32,140 nt of DNA from Phocaeicola sp. (GTDB taxonomy: Bacteria > Bacteroidota > Bacteroidia > Bacteroidales > Bacteroidaceae), in assembly GCA_020026225.1 (NCBI GenBank), contig JAHHQU010000029.1:1-32140 (forward strand), read 5' to 3'. A program made the translations under genes and the position numbers. Below, in pieces: positions 8,328-15,961 of this stretch (its first letter is position 1; each line of letters begins with the position of its first letter). Below the pieces are notes generated by a model. It worked only from the letters and a program-made list of their open reading frames with translations. It had not been told where the DNA came from and searched no databases.

Positions 8328-8855
8328 ATGATACTGAATGAAAGAGACAATCGACACGATCAAGCGCTGCTTGTTGCCCAACAAATGATGACTGCGGCTC
8401 GTACCGCTCCCAAAGCGAAAGGGGTAGACTTGATAGAAGTGGCTATGGTTACAGAAAGTAATATTCGTATTCTGTCGGATACAATGAAGCAGATGTACGA
8501 AGAGAATGGACTCAAGTTCTTTTTGCGTGACGCTGAAAATATTCTGGAGGCTGAGTGTATTGTCTTGATTGGAACAAGAGAACATGCTCATGGTATGAAT
8601 TGTGGATATTGTGGCTATGAAATGTGTACTCTTCGTGATGAAGGTGTACCTTGTGCCCTGAATTCGGTCGATGTAGGTATTGCAATAGGTTCTGCTTGTT
8701 CGGTCGCTGCAGATTTTCGCGTGGATACGCGCGTGATGTTTTCTGTCGGATTGGCTGCTAAAGAGTTGGATTGGCTGGATGGATGCAGTCAAGTCTTTGC
8801 TATACCAGTCAGTGCTTCTTCTAAAAATCCGTTTTTTGATAGAAAATCACTCTAA
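8328..8855 (+). CDS. DUF2148 Cys-rich ferredoxin-like domain protein
   Basis: A 175-residue protein of unknown function. The conserved NCGYCGYEMC cysteine cluster, a following VPCALN cysteine and the C-terminal GSACSVAADFRVDTRVMFSVGLAAKEL match the DUF2148 family, often annotated as ferredoxin-domain proteins. The clustered cysteines could bind an iron-sulfur cluster, but this is inferred. The ATG at 8328 is used; nearby ATGs at 8296 and 8320 are out of frame. No Shine-Dalgarno sequence is seen. It is flanked by terminators on both sides and so probably monocistronic. Confidence 0.82.
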   Translation: MILNERDNRHDQALLVAQQMMTAARTAPKAKGVDLIEVAMVTESNIRILSDTMKQMYEENGLKFFLRDAENILEAECIVLIGTREHAHGMNCGYCGYEMCTLRDEGVPCALNSVDVGIAIGSACSVAADFRVDTRVMFSVGLAAKELDWLDGCSQVFAIPVSASSKNPFFDRKSL

Positions 8856-8871
8856 TGAGAGTAGAGTTTTA

Positions 8872-8901
8872 TAAAACCCCGAAAGCGACTGCTCTCGGGG
8901 T
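8872..8901. terminator. Bidirectional terminator between convergent genes
   Basis: ACCCCGA pairs with TCGGGGT, with a further AGC/GCT pairing inside the loop. Read on the minus strand the stem is followed by TTTTATAAAA, so it works best as the terminator of the HAD phosphatase gene. It may also stop the DUF2148 transcript. Confidence 0.75.
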
Positions 8902-8924
8902 GAAAATAGTTTCTTTCCGTTCTT

Positions 8925-9740
8925 TTATACTTGCTCGAAGATGAACTTTTCAACAACGTATGCTACGCCGTCTTCTTCATTTGAGAGCGTGATATAGTCG
9001 GCATTCTCTTTGACTATAGGTTGGGCGTTGTCCATCGCTACTCCTAATCCTGCGTATTGAATCATGGATAAATCGTTGAAACCGTCGCCCACAGCTATCA
9101 TCTCTTCTTTGTTCATACCCAATTCTTTCAACAAGACAGCCAGTGAACGTGCTTTGTCGATACCTTTTGGCACTAATTCCAGAAAAAATGGCTCAGAGCG
9201 AAAGACTCCCATCTGGTCTTTTAGATGTTCGTGCATTTCGCGTTCTAAAACGGCAAGACGGGTGGATTCTCCTACGATGAGACATTTGGCAATAGGGTGG
9301 GTGATTGATTCTAAGAAATTATCCACCTTCTTGATTTTCATGACGTTCAGCTTCACTTCTTTTTGTACGTATTCATCGTCCGGTCTTTCGGTCAAAACGT
9401 ATTCTCCGTCGTAGCTCAATATGGCGAAATCATGGTCTTTAGCACATTGGTATAAATAGGGAAGAACCTCATGGTTTAAAAGGTTCTTATACATCAGTTC
9501 GCCGGTTTTCCAGTCAATGATTTCCCCTCCATTGTAGGATAAAATGTAACCTTCGTATTTGTCTAATTCTAATTCTTTTGCTAAAGGAGCGACTCCGTAT
9601 GTTGGTCGTCCAGAAGCAAGAACGACTTTAACGCCGTTTTTTTGAGCCTTGATTAAAGTCTCACGTGTATGAGGTGTTATTTCTTTCTTTGAATTGGTTA
9701 ATGTGCCATCCAAATCAAGAACCAGTAGTTTGTATTTCAT
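8925..9740 (-). CDS. Cof-type HAD-IIB family phosphatase
   Basis: Cytoplasmic haloacid-dehalogenase-type hydrolase of 271 residues, probably acting on sugar phosphates or flavin/pyridoxal phosphates. Motif I is DLDGTLT at about 8-14 with the nucleophile Asp; motif II is ASGRP; motif III is the Lys in PKGIDKARSL; motif IV is GDGFNDLSM. The cap domain between motifs II and III is of the large IIB type. The frame runs 19 codons further upstream, but MKYKLLVLDLDGT at 9740 is the family start and lies about 28 bp after a very good -7 box. The exact substrate cannot be read from the sequence. Confidence 0.9.
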   Translation of the reverse strand: MKYKLLVLDLDGTLTNSKKEITPHTRETLIKAQKNGVKVVLASGRPTYGVAPLAKELELDKYEGYILSYNGGEIIDWKTGELMYKNLLNHEVLPYLYQCAKDHDFAILSYDGEYVLTERPDDEYVQKEVKLNVMKIKKVDNFLESITHPIAKCLIVGESTRLAVLEREMHEHLKDQMGVFRSEPFFLELVPKGIDKARSLAVLLKELGMNKEEMIAVGDGFNDLSMIQYAGLGVAMDNAQPIVKENADYITLSNEEDGVAYVVEKFIFEQV

Positions 9741-9768
9741 GATATTTCTGATATAGTTTGAATTTTCG

Positions 9769-9776
9769 CAAAGATA
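9769..9776 (-). promoter_or_regulatory. Predicted promoter for the HAD phosphatase
   Basis: TATCTTTG on the minus strand is an exact TAnnTTTG match. A TTG lies about 18 bp upstream as a possible -33 box. Its position rules out the longer reading-frame start at 9797. Confidence 0.65.
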
Positions 9777-9826
9777 CAATAAAGAAACGATAAGCAAGGT
9801 AGGCTTGTTCTATATTGTTGAACATG

Positions 9827-11632
9827 TTAAAAGGCGATACCCATTTTTTTCATTAAGAAACAAGCGTTCATGTTTTGTGCTATTCCTTCTCTTATCTTGT
9901 ATGAAAAAGACAGCTCATTGTCGATGATGTCGGCTTCAAAACAAAAGTTTCTTATTTCGGTGGGGAATTGCTTGATCAGTTCTCCTAACAGCAGATCGTG
10001 TGTTGCTATAATGCCACAAGCGTTTAAGCCGAGAAGTTGTCGGATCAAGTGGTATGAACCCTTTTGTTTGTCTACTGAATTTGTGCCCTTTAAGATTTCG
10101 TCTAAGATGATGAAAAGATTTTCTCCTTGATGAAGCAAATCAATGATGCGCTTCAGTCTTTTCAGTTCTGCGAAGAAATATGATTCGTTTTCAGTAAGCG
10201 AGTCGGAAGTCCGCAAGCTGGTGACGAGTTGTGATGGGTAAAGTTTTAATTCCTTGCAACAAACGGGAGCTCCTATGCAAGCTAGAAGATAGTTTGTGCC
10301 GATAGTGCGTAAATAAGTGCTTTTACCTGCCATGTTAGCACCGGTTATAATGAGGAAGAAAGGACTTGAGGCAATTTCTGCATCATTCGTGACGCATTGG
10401 TCTGCAGGCATTAAGGGGTGCCCCATCTCTTTGGCATGAAAGCAGAACGGTTGATCGGAAATGTCTGGATAAACGTATTGTGGGTGATTGAAAGCAAAGG
10501 TGCTTAAGGAGCAAAGTGCGTCAAGCTGACCTACGATGTCCAGCCAATGGGGAAGCTGTTTACCATAGGTAAGCTTCCATCGTTCGATGCGCACCAACTG
10601 ATGCAATTGGAAGAAGATGGAACCTTCCAACAATACGTACAACAGTTGGTTGTTTCGGATGTCGAGACGGTCGAGCTCTTTAGAAAGTTCCTTTAAAGCT
10701 TTCGTAGGAGAATCGCCGTTGATGCGTAAACTGGCAATCAGCGATTTCATTTCTATGGACTCGTATGGCTGTTCTTCGATTAGAGAAATGAGTTTGGCAT
10801 AAGAACTTAAGGTTTTCATCTTTAAAGCGTATTCTTCTTGAAGAACGGTTGCTTTTTGTACCACGCTGAAACTTAAAATGATGAAGAAGAAAAAAGAGAA
10901 GCCGAACCAAGATAAAGAAAACAGTCCCGATAAACCACCTGCTATAAGAAGAATATTGATGGCCGGTACGCCCCAGATGAGCCATCTTACCCACCATACA
11001 TTGGATAAGTTGGCTTCTTTTTTCGACCAGTCTTTAATAGTCTCTTCGTCTTCTTTTTGACTGGGATGCATTTGGCCTGTTACCATGAATTTCTCACGAA
11101 AGTCAGTTCGATTAGTCAATTCTCTTATACAAGCTTGCCTTTCTTGAATAGCTTCTTTGCTGCGCAAATGTTCTTTCATCCACGTTGCCTGCGTTTCTTT
11201 CCCGATTTGAGTGCAGGTACGGTTGATTGCTTGGAATAAAGAGTTCTTTCCGAAAAGGTCCAGATCATAAGAATAAAGGTGGTCTGGCTGAATGAACTCT
11301 TTCCCCTCCTCAAATTCAGAGTAGTCGTTTTTTAGTGCCTTGAGTTCTCTTCTTATGAGCATGCCTTGAGTCTCTAACCATTGTTTCTGTTTGAAAAAGC
11401 GATTGTGAATCTTGACTAACAATAGAAAGGGAATAAAAGAGCAGGAAGCTCCGCCCAGGATGACGATTGTGTTTTGTTCCCATAGTAGAAATACCGTGAC
11501 GAGGCAAATGCTGAAGAGGAACAATCTTACTATACTGATATTTCGTATATGTGCATTGGTCTTGCTTAACTCCGAATCGGTGGCTTCCAATCGTTGGGTG
11601 TACCATGTCTCAGGTTGGGTTTGTGAAGTCAT
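9827..11632 (-). CDS. Membrane-anchored MutS-type ATPase
   Basis: A 601-residue protein with the MutS C-terminal ATPase. Walker A GANMAGKSTYLRTIGTN starts at residue 431, Walker B LFIILDE is at about 506-512, and a later ATHD segment is present. It lacks the N-terminal mismatch-recognition domain of MutS. Instead it has two hydrophobic pairs, at about 33-74 and 211-255, predicted to place it in the inner membrane. A helical lever-like region lies between the second pair and the ATPase. Such proteins are common in Bacteroidota and usually annotated as DNA mismatch repair protein MutS; a role in canonical mismatch repair is unlikely from this architecture. It stands alone on its strand upstream of the HAD gene, which has its own promoter. 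Confidence 0.85.
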   Translation of the reverse strand: MTSQTQPETWYTQRLEATDSELSKTNAHIRNISIVRLFLFSICLVTVFLLWEQNTIVILGGASCSFIPFLLLVKIHNRFFKQKQWLETQGMLIRRELKALKNDYSEFEEGKEFIQPDHLYSYDLDLFGKNSLFQAINRTCTQIGKETQATWMKEHLRSKEAIQERQACIRELTNRTDFREKFMVTGQMHPSQKEDEETIKDWSKKEANLSNVWWVRWLIWGVPAINILLIAGGLSGLFSLSWFGFSFFFFIILSFSVVQKATVLQEEYALKMKTLSSYAKLISLIEEQPYESIEMKSLIASLRINGDSPTKALKELSKELDRLDIRNNQLLYVLLEGSIFFQLHQLVRIERWKLTYGKQLPHWLDIVGQLDALCSLSTFAFNHPQYVYPDISDQPFCFHAKEMGHPLMPADQCVTNDAEIASSPFFLIITGANMAGKSTYLRTIGTNYLLACIGAPVCCKELKLYPSQLVTSLRTSDSLTENESYFFAELKRLKRIIDLLHQGENLFIILDEILKGTNSVDKQKGSYHLIRQLLGLNACGIIATHDLLLGELIKQFPTEIRNFCFEADIIDNELSFSYKIREGIAQNMNACFLMKKMGIAF

Positions 11633-11663
11633 AAGCTTTTTCTTTTAAATGTTTTTATTATTG

Positions 11664-11671
11664 CGAAGGTA
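11664..11671 (-). promoter_or_regulatory. Weak predicted -7 element for the MutS-type gene
   Basis: TACCTTCG on the minus strand differs by one base from TAnnTTTG and lies about 31 bp before the ATG at 11632. No convincing -33 box was found. Confidence 0.3.
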
Positions 11672-11767
11672 CAAAAGTGTTTTGAAAAAATGGAGTAGAA
11701 AGGCCTGCTTTTAAAGAGCAAACGAGGTGATAAATTAAAGAGGAGAGAGGAGAATGGGTTGAATCAC

Positions 11768-11797
11768 TTGTTCTTTTGAATAATTTATTTATATTTG
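11768..11797 (+). promoter_or_regulatory. Predicted promoter for the MgtC-family gene
   Basis: TTG (11768-11770) and TATATTTG (11790-11797) are separated by 19 bp, the usual Bacteroidota spacing between -33 and -7 boxes. Transcription would start near 11804, about 45 nt before the start codon. Confidence 0.55.
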
Positions 11798-11839
11798 CTA
11801 TACATGAAATAGCATGAAAATTTAGACAAAGTATAGAAA

Positions 11840-11845
11840 AGGAGG
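11840..11845 (+). promoter_or_regulatory. Shine-Dalgarno that decides the MgtC start
   Basis: AGGAGG lies 7 nt before the ATG at 11853 but only 1 nt before the upstream in-frame ATG at 11847. The spacing supports 11853. Strong Shine-Dalgarno sequences are uncommon in Bacteroidota. Confidence 0.6.
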
Positions 11846-11852
11846 TATGCAG

Positions 11853-12521
11853 ATGGACGCTTATGTCGATTTTATATTAAGACTTTTTGTTGCGGGTGCA
11901 ATGGGGGTGCTGATAGGGTTGGAAAGAGAATACCGTGCAAAAGAAGCGGGATATCGTACCCATTTTTTGGTGGCCTTGGGAAGTGCTCTTATTATGATTG
12001 TTTCGCAATATGGCTTTTCAGAAGTGCTGGAGCCTGATTTGGTACGTGTTGATCCGTCGCGCTTGGCTGCTCAGGTGGTGAGTGGCATTGGCTTCATAGG
12101 TGCAGGTACCATTATTCTTCAGAAGCAAGTGGTACGAGGGCTGACAACGGCTGCTGGCATTTGGGCGACTTCAGGTATTGGTTTGGCAATCGGTGCGGGA
12201 ATGTATACAGTAGGAATTGCTGCTACGGTTTTGGTCTTGCTTGGTTTGGAAGTGCTCAGCTTTTTCTTTAAAAGCCTTGGCATTCATACGCTGATTCTGG
12301 AATTCTCCACAGACAGCCGGGATTCTTTAAAGAGAGTGGCGAATAAATTGAGGACGGAAAATTATCTGGTTGTCTCTTATGAGATGAGTGAAGAAAGTGA
12401 AAATGGAAGATTGGCCTACCATGTAAATATGACGGTTCGTTCGAAGCGGATGAATGAAGAAGGTCTGGTATTGATGCTTCTGCAGGAATTCCCCGACGTA
12501 ACGGTGAAAAAAGTCGTATAA
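11853..12521 (+). CDS. MgtC/SapB family inner-membrane protein
   Basis: A 222-residue membrane protein. The N-terminal half carries the family signature: LIGLEREYRAKEAGYRTH, then GIGFIGAGTIILQKQVVRGLTTAAGIWATSGIGLAIGAG, within about four or five hydrophobic segments. The last 75 residues form a soluble ACT-like domain. MgtC proteins in pathogens support growth at low magnesium and modulate the F-type ATPase; in commensals the role is unclear. The start is chosen by the Shine-Dalgarno spacing. The gene is divergent from the MutS-type gene, and map downstream appears to have its own -7 box. Confidence 0.88.
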   Translation: MDAYVDFILRLFVAGAMGVLIGLEREYRAKEAGYRTHFLVALGSALIMIVSQYGFSEVLEPDLVRVDPSRLAAQVVSGIGFIGAGTIILQKQVVRGLTTAAGIWATSGIGLAIGAGMYTVGIAATVLVLLGLEVLSFFFKSLGIHTLILEFSTDSRDSLKRVANKLRTENYLVVSYEMSEESENGRLAYHVNMTVRSKRMNEEGLVLMLLQEFPDVTVKKVV

Positions 12522-12644
12522 ATTGTTTGTGAATTTAGGCTGAGGGCTTTCGGAGGATTAACAACTTTTAGCTCTAATGTAGGTATATTGCTTTTCTGCA
12601 GATAGATTTTGTTGCTCGATGTATGTTGATTCATTTTTTTCTTA

Positions 12645-12652
12645 TAACTTTG
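12645..12652 (+). promoter_or_regulatory. Predicted -7 element for map
   Basis: TAACTTTG matches TAnnTTTG and lies 21 bp before the ATG. A possible TTG -33 box lies only 16 bp upstream, shorter than usual. Confidence 0.5.
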
Positions 12653-12673
12653 CGATACTAAAAAACTACAATC

Positions 12674-13528
12674 ATGTTTAGAAAGAAAATAAATTGGAAG
12701 GTTCCTAAAGGAGCTGAACTTACGGAGCTTGACAAAAAAGTGCTTTATTATCAAAATAAGGGCCATTTAGTGCCTTCAAGAAAATTAATCAAAACCCCTG
12801 AACAGATTGAAGGAATCCGTAAAAGTTCTCTGATTAATACAGGCGTGCTCGACTTGGTTGCACAAGAAATTCATGCAGGTATGAGTACGGCAGAAATCGA
12901 TAAACTCGTTTACGATTACACGGTAGGTCATGGAGCTATTCCGGCACCATTGAATTACGAAGGTTTCCCAAAAAGCGTATGTACTTCTATTAATGAAGTA
13001 GTATGTCATGGTATTCCTTCAGAAGAAGAGATTTTGGAAGAAGGCGATATTATCAACGTGGACGTGTCAACTATCCTCGACGGATATTTCTCAGACGCAT
13101 CACGTATGTTTATTATCGGTAAAACAACTCCAGAGAAAGAGAAGCTGGTACGCGTAGCAAAAGAATGCCTGGAAGTAGGTATGGAAGCTGCCAAACCTTT
13201 CGGTTTCTTGGGAGATATAGGACACGCTATTCAGAAGCATGCTCATAAGAACGGTTTCTCTGTCGTTCGCGATTTGTGTGGCCATGGAGTCGGTTTGGAA
13301 TTCCATGAAGAACCAGACGTGGAACATGTGGGCAAGAAAGGCACAGGAATGTTGCTCGTTCCGGGTATGGTGTTTACCATTGAACCTATGATTAATATGG
13401 GAACCTGGGAAGTCTTCATCGATGAAGAAGATGGTTGGACCGTGGTGACAGAAGATGAACTACCTTCTGCACAATGGGAACATACATTCTTGATGACTGA
13501 CCATGGATTGGAAATCCTTACATACTAA
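12674..13528 (+). CDS. map: Type I methionine aminopeptidase
   Basis: Removes the initiator methionine from nascent proteins. The 284 residues comprise an N-terminal extension of about 40 residues and an M24A pita-bread domain. All five metal ligands are visible: D130 in NVDVS, D141 in YFSDAS, H204 in GHGVGLEFHEEP, E237 in TIEPM and E269 in QWEHT. The substrate-contact H112 is in VVCHGIP. The extension resembles those of longer type I enzymes that dock on the ribosome; its role here is inferred. The next gene, tsaD, starts 25 bp downstream, suggesting co-transcription with tsaD and pncC. Confidence 0.96.
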   Translation: MFRKKINWKVPKGAELTELDKKVLYYQNKGHLVPSRKLIKTPEQIEGIRKSSLINTGVLDLVAQEIHAGMSTAEIDKLVYDYTVGHGAIPAPLNYEGFPKSVCTSINEVVCHGIPSEEEILEEGDIINVDVSTILDGYFSDASRMFIIGKTTPEKEKLVRVAKECLEVGMEAAKPFGFLGDIGHAIQKHAHKNGFSVVRDLCGHGVGLEFHEEPDVEHVGKKGTGMLLVPGMVFTIEPMINMGTWEVFIDEEDGWTVVTEDELPSAQWEHTFLMTDHGLEILTY

Positions 13529-13553
13529 AATAACTTACGTAGACTTACAAATT

Positions 13554-14576
13554 ATGGATACAATTATATTAGGTATCGAATCATCTTGTGATGATACATC
13601 GGCTGCAGTCATTAAGAATGGCATTTTGCTTTCTAGTGTGATTGCCAGCCAGGCGGTTCATGAAGCTTATGGAGGAGTTGTGCCTGAATTGGCTTCACGT
13701 GCACATCAACAGAACATTGTTCCCGTGGTACATGAAGCTTTAAAGCGTGCGGGTGTGCAGAAAGAGCAGCTTAGTGCTGTTGCGTTTACTCGTGGTCCCG
13801 GTTTGATGGGATCTTTGCTTGTAGGGGTCTCTTTCGCGAAAGGCTTGGCTCGCTCTTTAGATATTCCAATGATTGAGGTGAACCATTTGCAAGGTCATGT
13901 ACTGGCTCATTTCATTAAAGAATCAGAGGATGACCACAATCAGCCTAATTATCCGTTCTTGTGTCTGTTGGTCTCTGGAGGAAATTCCCAGATTATTCGT
14001 GTAGACGCTTACAATAAAATGGAAGTGTTGGGACAGACTATCGATGATGCGGCAGGTGAAGCGATTGACAAATGCTCTAAAGTTATGGGATTAGGTTATC
14101 CGGGAGGTCCTATTATCGACCGTTTGGCCCGTCAGGGTAATCCTTTGGCGTATACCTTCAGCAAACCGCATATTCCTGGATTGGATTATAGCTTTAGCGG
14201 CTTGAAAACATCTTTCCTTTATTCTTTGCGCGATTGGTTGAAGGATGATCCAGACTTTATCGAACACCATAAGGAGGATTTGGCAGCATCTTTGGAAAAA
14301 ACCATTGTCGATATCTTGATGGATAAGCTGCGTAAGGCTGTGAAAGCCACAGGAATAAAAGAAGTGGCCGTAGCGGGTGGCGTTTCTGCTAATAACGGGT
14401 TGAGAAATGCATTCCACGAACACGCCGATAAATATGGATGGAAAATTCATATCCCAAAATTTGGATATACGACTGATAATGCAGCGATGATTGCCATTAC
14501 TGGTCTCTATAAATATAAGGACAAGGATTTTTGCTCAATTGATAAACCTGCGTATTCAAGGGTTACTATCAAGTAA
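13554..14576 (+). CDS. tsaD: tRNA N6-threonylcarbamoyladenosine transferase subunit TsaD
   Basis: Transfers the threonylcarbamoyl group to A37 of ANN-decoding tRNAs, working with TsaB and TsaE. The 340-residue length is standard. The family start is MDTIILGIESSCDDTSAAV; the reading frame extends 17 codons upstream into map, but that part has no homology look. The metal-binding HxxxH is H111/H115 in NHLQGHVLAH. Further nucleotide-binding motifs are LLVSGGNSQ, DDAAGEAIDKCSKVMGLGYPGGP and VAVAGGVSANNGLR, with the closing TTDNAAMIA. It is in tandem with map and pncC. Confidence 0.97.
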   Translation: MDTIILGIESSCDDTSAAVIKNGILLSSVIASQAVHEAYGGVVPELASRAHQQNIVPVVHEALKRAGVQKEQLSAVAFTRGPGLMGSLLVGVSFAKGLARSLDIPMIEVNHLQGHVLAHFIKESEDDHNQPNYPFLCLLVSGGNSQIIRVDAYNKMEVLGQTIDDAAGEAIDKCSKVMGLGYPGGPIIDRLARQGNPLAYTFSKPHIPGLDYSFSGLKTSFLYSLRDWLKDDPDFIEHHKEDLAASLEKTIVDILMDKLRKAVKATGIKEVAVAGGVSANNGLRNAFHEHADKYGWKIHIPKFGYTTDNAAMIAITGLYKYKDKDFCSIDKPAYSRVTIK

Positions 14577-14599
14577 AAATATTAAAAATATAACGTGTT

Positions 14600-15100
14600 A
14601 TGACTGTTCAAACAAAAAAACTCAGTAAAGAGATAAGCGGCTTTTTCTGGAGAGAAGGCTACACTCTTGCTACAGCAGAAAGTTGTACAGCAGGAAATGT
14701 GGCAGCTACGATTACTGCTATACCAGGAAGTTCCCATTTCTATAAGGGCGGAGTGGTAGCTTATGCGGATGAGACCAAGAAACGTTTGCTGAACGTGAGT
14801 TCAGAAGTTTTGGAACAATTCGGCGCTGTAAGTGAAGAAACTGTAAAGGAAATGGTGAAGGGTGCGATGGAAGCAATCGGAACAGATTTTGCGGTCGCTA
14901 CATCTGGTATCGCAGGGCCTACCGGAGGTGTTCCAGGCAAACCTGTAGGAACCATTTGGATTGCTGTAGCTAATCGCGAAGAAGTGCTTACAGTGAAGTT
15001 GGAGGAAGATAATGGAAGAGAGCAGAATGTGAATAATGCAACGGTAAAAGCTCTTCAATTATTGCTTGAATTGTGTGAAAAACAAGAAAATAAGCAGTAA
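14600..15100 (+). CDS. pncC: Nicotinamide-nucleotide amidase, stand-alone CinA C-terminal domain
   Basis: Predicted to deamidate nicotinamide mononucleotide to nicotinate mononucleotide in NAD salvage. It has 166 residues, only the CinA C-terminal domain, without the COG1058 N-terminal half of full-length CinA. Visible motifs are ATAESCTAG (S28 is the probable catalytic serine) at about 24-32, YKGGVVAYADETKKRLLNV, and TSGIAGPTGGVPGKPVGTIWIA. It follows tsaD by 23 bp, with no terminator seen between them. About 100 bp downstream a separate promoter starts the ribosomal protein run. Confidence 0.9.
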   Translation: MTVQTKKLSKEISGFFWREGYTLATAESCTAGNVAATITAIPGSSHFYKGGVVAYADETKKRLLNVSSEVLEQFGAVSEETVKEMVKGAMEAIGTDFAVATSGIAGPTGGVPGKPVGTIWIAVANREEVLTVKLEEDNGREQNVNNATVKALQLLLELCEKQENKQ

Positions 15101-15123
15101 AAATGCAATTTAAGAGGGAAATA

Positions 15124-15155
15124 CTTGTTTATTTGAAATATAATCCCTTACTTTG
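15124..15155 (+). promoter_or_regulatory. Predicted promoter for the rpmB run
   Basis: CTTG (15124-15127), 20 bp, then TTACTTTG (15148-15155), one base off TAnnTTTG. Start of transcription would be near 15162, leaving about 43 nt before rpmB. Confidence 0.45.
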
Positions 15156-15204
15156 CACTCCGTTTTAAGGAACTATAGAATGAAACTATAAAAACTAGAT
15201 AGAA

Positions 15205-15465
15205 ATGTCGAAAATTTGTCAAATTACCGGAAAGAAAGCCATGATTGGCAACAATGTTTCACACTCAAAGAGAAGAACAAAAAGAACATTTGATGTGAAC
15301 TTGTTTAGTAAAAAATTCTACTATGTAGAACAGGATTGCTGGATTAGCTTGAGTATCTGTGCTAACGGCTTAAGAGTTATTAACAAGAAAGGCTTGGATG
15401 CTGCGCTGAATGAAGCTGTGGCTAAAGGCTATTGTGATTGGAAAACTATCAAAATTATTGGTTAA
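15205..15465 (+). CDS. rpmB: 50S ribosomal protein bL28
   Basis: An 86-residue L28 protein. The N-terminal MSKICQITGKKAMIGNNVSHSKRRTKRTFDVNL is the family hallmark, and the basic surface fits a position near the ribosomal E site. It is first in a three-gene run with rpmG and a DUF4295 gene, each separated by less than 20 bp and closed by a terminator at 15865. Confidence 0.97.
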   Translation: MSKICQITGKKAMIGNNVSHSKRRTKRTFDVNLFSKKFYYVEQDCWISLSICANGLRVINKKGLDAALNEAVAKGYCDWKTIKIIG

Positions 15466-15483
15466 TTAAAAGGAGAGAAAACT

Positions 15484-15672
15484 ATGGCTAAGAAAGCTAA
15501 AGGAAACAGAGTACAGGTAATCCTCGAATGCACCGAAATGAAAGATAGTGGTATGCCGGGAACTTCTCGTTACATCACTACTAAGAACAGAAAAAATACT
15601 ACTGAAAGATTGGAATTGAAGAAATACAATCCAATTTTGAAAAGAGTAACAGTACATAAAGAAATTAAATAA
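15484..15672 (+). CDS. rpmG: 50S ribosomal protein bL33, cysteine-free type
   Basis: A 62-residue L33 protein identified by YITTKNRKNTTERLELKKYNP and the final VTVHKEIK. Zinc-type L33 has two CxxC pairs. Here the N-terminal pair is reduced to a single Cys in LECTEMKDSG and the C-terminal pair is absent (NPILKRV), so it cannot bind zinc through the standard site. An AGGAG lies 8 nt before the ATG. It is 18 bp after rpmB and 9 bp before the next gene. Confidence 0.95.
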   Translation: MAKKAKGNRVQVILECTEMKDSGMPGTSRYITTKNRKNTTERLELKKYNPILKRVTVHKEIK

Positions 15673-15681
15673 TAGAAAACC

Positions 15682-15837
15682 ATGGCAAAGAAAGCAGTAG
15701 CAACCCTTCAGACAGGTAAAGAAGGACGTTCTTATACTAAGGTTATCAAAATGGTTAAGTCTCCTAAAACTGGTGCTTACGTTTTTGACGAACAGATGGT
15801 TCCTAATGGAAAAGTAGAAGAGTTCTTCAAGAAATAA
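15682..15837 (+). CDS. DUF4295 small basic protein, probable Bacteroidota ribosomal protein bL38
   Basis: A 51-residue Lys-rich protein starting MAKKAVATLQTGKEGRSYTK and ending EEFFKK. The length, the N-terminus and the position directly after rpmB and rpmG match the DUF4295 family found in Bacteroidota. From memory, structural work on the Flavobacterium johnsoniae ribosome described a lineage-specific large-subunit protein called bL38 that corresponds to this family; I have not been able to check that here. The gene is 9 bp after rpmG and ends 27 bp before a terminator, so it belongs to the same transcript. Confidence 0.85.
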   Translation: MAKKAVATLQTGKEGRSYTKVIKMVKSPKTGAYVFDEQMVPNGKVEEFFKK

Positions 15838-15864
15838 TTGAATATAATATTTATATTATTGAAT

Positions 15865-15903
15865 AAAAGGTTCCTTTCATCTATAATGAGAGGAACTTTT
15901 TTT
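15865..15903 (+). terminator. Intrinsic terminator of the rpmB-rpmG-DUF4295 run
   Basis: AAAAGGTTCCT pairs with AGGAACTTTT with one bulged base, and seven T residues end the hairpin at 15897-15903. The T tract runs directly into the TTTG that serves as -33 box of ftsY. Confidence 0.85.
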
Positions 15904-15932
15904 GTGTGTAAACAAGATTAGTTATATCTTTG
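15901..15932 (+). promoter_or_regulatory. Predicted promoter for ftsY
   Basis: TTTG (15901-15904), 20 bp, then TATCTTTG (15925-15932): both boxes match the Bacteroidota consensus. The -33 box overlaps the T tract of the upstream terminator. About 29 nt separate the -7 box from the ATG. Confidence 0.7.
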
Positions 15933-15961
15933 TGTCATAAACAGATAAATATACAAGCCTT

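Noticed and set aside
8271..8792. Minus-strand open frame of 173 codons opposite DUF2148
   Set aside because: The opposite strand shows the conserved Cys motif and a proper start; this frame looks like a codon-usage shadow.
15841..15857. AATATAA/TTATATT hairpin just before the ribosomal run terminator
   Set aside because: It is pure A/T with a 3-nt loop, is weak, and is expected by chance in this AT-rich gap; the adjacent stem is the real terminator.
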